Of a stretch of 64,000 nt of DNA, positions 62,112-64,000 are shown one piece after another. The stretch is from Kordiimonas lipolytica (GTDB taxonomy: Bacteria; Pseudomonadota; Alphaproteobacteria; Sphingomonadales; Kordiimonadaceae). Below the pieces are notes generated by a model. The model saw only the letters and a list, made by a program, of their open reading frames with translations, made no database searches and was not told the DNA's origin. Each line of letters starts with the position of its first letter. Position 1 is the first letter of the stretch. The DNA lies in the NCBI RefSeq assembly GCF_001550065.1, contig NZ_LRUB01000006.1, forward strand, positions 62,001-126,000, given 5' to 3'. The translations under genes and the position numbers were made by a program.

Positions 62112-64000
62112 CTATTCGAACTCAAGGATCACGGCATCAACCGCAAGGCTGTCGCCCGCTTCGGCGTTCACGGCCTTCACGACGCCGTCTTTTTCGGCGC
62201 GCAGGATGTTTTCCATTTTCATGGCTTCAACAACTGCGAGCGCCTGACCGGCCTTCACCTCATCGCCTTCAGCCACATTGAGGGACACCACAAGGCCCGG
62301 CATCGGGCACAACAGGAACTTGGATGTGTCCAGCTCCACCTTCTCTGGCATCAGCTTGTAAAGCTCTGCGGCACGTTCGGTCTGGATACGGATATCCATC
62401 GACACACCATCGCACGTCAGCCTCACGCCAAGCGGCAGGCGGTCGATTTCCATGGCGTAATCGACATCGTCAATCGTGGCATGGAACACCGGCTGGCCAG
62501 GCATCCAGTCACTTGTGATCTCAATGTGCTTCTTGCCGATGATGACTTCTGCATGATCTTCGAGCGGCAGGATACCAGTGGTGACGCTGTCGCCGTTGAT
62601 GGAGATCACCCAAGGGCGCTCCTGCGGGCCGTGTGGCTCTGAAATCTGGCCATCAATCTGCGTCTCGCGGGATTTTTCAACCGCGTTGATAAAGGTGGCC
62701 GCCGCAATCATGGCTTCCTTCACTTCGTCCCGCAGCACGCCGCCTTCAAAGCCGTCAGGATATTCTTCGGCGATGAAATTTGTGGTCATGTCGCCGGACT
62801 GGAAGCGCGGGTGCGCCATCAGGGCCGCAAGGAACGGGATATTGTGGGCGATACCGCGAATATAATATTCGTCCAGCGCCCGGCGCTGGGCCGCGATGGC
62901 CTCATCCCGCGTTTTGCCCGTGGTGATCAGCTTGGCGATCATCGGGTCGTAGAACATGGAGATTTCAGCGCCTTCATAAACGCCAGTGTCAACACGCACG
63001 GCCTCATCCTCGGACGGGCGCACATAGCGCGTCAGACGGCCAATGGACGGCAGGAAGCCACGGAAGGGGTCTTCCGCATAGACGCGCGTCTCGATGGACC
63101 AACCGGTCAGCTTCACATCGTCCTGCGTGAGCGCCAATTTTTCGCCGTTCGCAACGCGCAGCATCTGCTCCACAAGGTCCACGCCCGTGACCTGCTCGGT
63201 CACAGGGTGTTCCACCTGCAGGCGGGTGTTCATTTCAAGGAAATAGAAGTTCTTGTGCTTGTCCACAATGAACTCAACCGTACCGGCACTGCAATAATCC
63301 ACAGCTTTCGACAGTGCCACGGCCTGCTCGCCCATGGCTTTGCGGGTTGCTTCGTCAAGGAACGGGCTTGGCGCTTCTTCAACCACTTTCTGGTGACGGC
63401 GCTGGATCGAACATTCGCGCTCGCCCAGGTAAATCACGTTGCCGTGCTTGTCGCCCAGCACCTGAATTTCGATATGGCGGGGCTCTTCAACGAACTTCTC
63501 GATAAATACCCGGTCATCGGCGAAGGATGTGCGCGCCTCATTCTGGGCGGAAATAAAGCCTTCCTTGGCTTCTTCGTCATTATAGGCGATGCGCATGCCC
63601 TTGCCGCCACCGCCCGCGGACGCCTTCAGCATCACGGGATAACCGATCTCGGCAGAGATTTTGGCGGCCTCTTCGGCGTCCTTGATGATGCCCATATGGC
63701 CCGGCACGGTGGAAACGCCGGCTTCCGCCGCCAGTTTCTTTGATGTGATCTTGTCGCCCATGGCGTCGATGGCCTTCGGGTCCGGCCCGATAAAGGCAAT
63801 GCCCGCCTTCTGCACCGCTTCCACGAAGCTCGCGCGCTCTGACAGGAAACCGTAGCCAGGGTGGATCGCTTCAGCGCCTGTGTCCTTGGCGGCCTGCAGG
63901 ATCTTGTCAGCCAGCAGGTAGCTTTCCGCCGCCGCCGGTGGGCCGATATGCACGGCCTCATCCGCCATTTCCACATGCAGCGCGTCGGCGTCAGCGTCGG
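62112..64000 (-). CDS. pccA: Propionyl-CoA carboxylase alpha subunit, 5' end outside window
   Basis: The biotin carboxylase plus biotin carrier subunit of an acyl-CoA carboxylase. The frame stays open to the right edge (DADALHVEMADEAVHIG), so the N-terminal part is missing. The visible parts are the ATP-grasp domain with SAGGGGKGMR and the EMNTRLQVEHPVTE signature. They are followed by the BT linker domain typical of propionyl-CoA carboxylase, and the carrier domain with VEAMKMEN, whose biotinylated Lys codon is 62217-62219. Methylcrotonyl-CoA carboxylase is a less likely alternative. Its stop is next to argE. Confidence 0.88.
   Translation of the reverse strand, partial: DADADALHVEMADEAVHIGPPAAAESYLLADKILQAAKDTGAEAIHPGYGFLSERASFVEAVQKAGIAFIGPDPKAIDAMGDKITSKKLAAEAGVSTVPGHMGIIKDAEEAAKISAEIGYPVMLKASAGGGGKGMRIAYNDEEAKEGFISAQNEARTSFADDRVFIEKFVEEPRHIEIQVLGDKHGNVIYLGERECSIQRRHQKVVEEAPSPFLDEATRKAMGEQAVALSKAVDYCSAGTVEFIVDKHKNFYFLEMNTRLQVEHPVTEQVTGVDLVEQMLRVANGEKLALTQDDVKLTGWSIETRVYAEDPFRGFLPSIGRLTRYVRPSEDEAVRVDTGVYEGAEISMFYDPMIAKLITTGKTRDEAIAAQRRALDEYYIRGIAHNIPFLAALMAHPRFQSGDMTTNFIAEEYPDGFEGGVLRDEVKEAMIAAATFINAVEKSRETQIDGQISEPHGPQERPWVISINGDSVTTGILPLEDHAEVIIGKKHIEITSDWMPGQPVFHATIDDVDYAMEIDRLPLGVRLTCDGVSMDIRIQTERAAELYKLMPEKVELDTSKFLLCPMPGLVVSLNVAEGDEVKAGQALAVVEAMKMENILRAEKDGVVKAVNAEAGDSLAVDAVILEFE

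Noticed and set aside
1..64000. CRISPR array, prophage, insertion sequence, integron or toxin-antitoxin pair
   Set aside because: I found no direct-repeat array, transposase, integrase, phage structural gene or recognisable toxin-antitoxin pair anywhere in the window.

Overview
The window is a stretch of ordinary chromosome from an alphaproteobacterium. Evidence: a gatCAB operon, a divK-pleD pair of the Caulobacter type, mipZ, the order pyrB - dihydroorotase homologue - plsY - dprA - topA - rnr, a clpS-clpA pair, DUF3572 and PAS_5 proteins, and moderate-to-high GC. A marine Kordiimonas-like bacterium is my best guess, but that is an impression from gene content and style, not a search result. 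I see no phage, insertion sequence, integrase, CRISPR array or rRNA. One tRNA (Leu, anticodon GAG) is present.

Layout. 1-7.5 kb (+): an exported M1 metallopeptidase cut by the left edge, a membrane diguanylate cyclase, two small secreted proteins and a large exported zinc metalloprotease. 7.6-12.4 kb: short-chain dehydrogenase, Sel1-repeat protein, CBS-type sensor histidine kinase, then two convergent glycine-zipper envelope proteins, one extremely rich in Arg, Tyr and His. 12.6-15.9 kb (-): gatB, gatA, gatC. 16-19.4 kb: PAS_5 protein, GNAT, DUF3089 hydrolase, ruvX, GNAT. 19.5-28.7 kb (+): pyrB, a dihydroorotase homologue lacking metal ligands, plsY, dprA, topA, rnr. 28.7-33.1 kb: a metallo-beta-lactamase-fold protein lacking its metal ligands, an Hpt/pseudo-receiver protein, rpmG, pleD and divK. 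33.3-39.5 kb (+ then -): DUF3572, HAD hydrolase, dinB, a diguanylate cyclase, RidA, a glycerophosphodiesterase and acetyltransferase-like proteins. 39.6-44.9 kb (-): clpA, clpS, a SnoaL-like protein (+), an AT-rich orphan gene and a phosphomannomutase/phosphoglucomutase.

45.3-50.1 kb (-) holds the most unusual regulatory group. In transcription order it runs mipZ, a membrane J-domain protein, a periplasmic solute-binding protein, an RsbW-type ATPase, a PAS protein, a soluble chemoreceptor and a STAS protein. This puts chemotaxis-type and partner-switching parts side by side. 50.2-64 kb: a Bax-like glucosaminidase, panC, a CadC-like membrane regulator divergent from an exported S41 peptidase, an M28 peptidase, a response regulator with an unrecognised C-terminal domain, mgtE, tRNA-Leu, a FliN-type protein, lipB, acylphosphatase, argE and the 3' part of a propionyl-CoA carboxylase alpha subunit cut by the right edge.

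Two themes recur. The first is signalling through cyclic di-GMP and phosphorelay (three GGDEF proteins, DivK/PleD, an orphan kinase, an orphan receiver, an Hpt protein). The second is exported peptidases (M1, the HExxH protease, S41, M28). Several proteins look like pseudoenzymes or pseudo-signalling domains because key residues are replaced. Those, the 45-48 kb signalling cluster and two REP-like nested palindromes are the points most worth following up.
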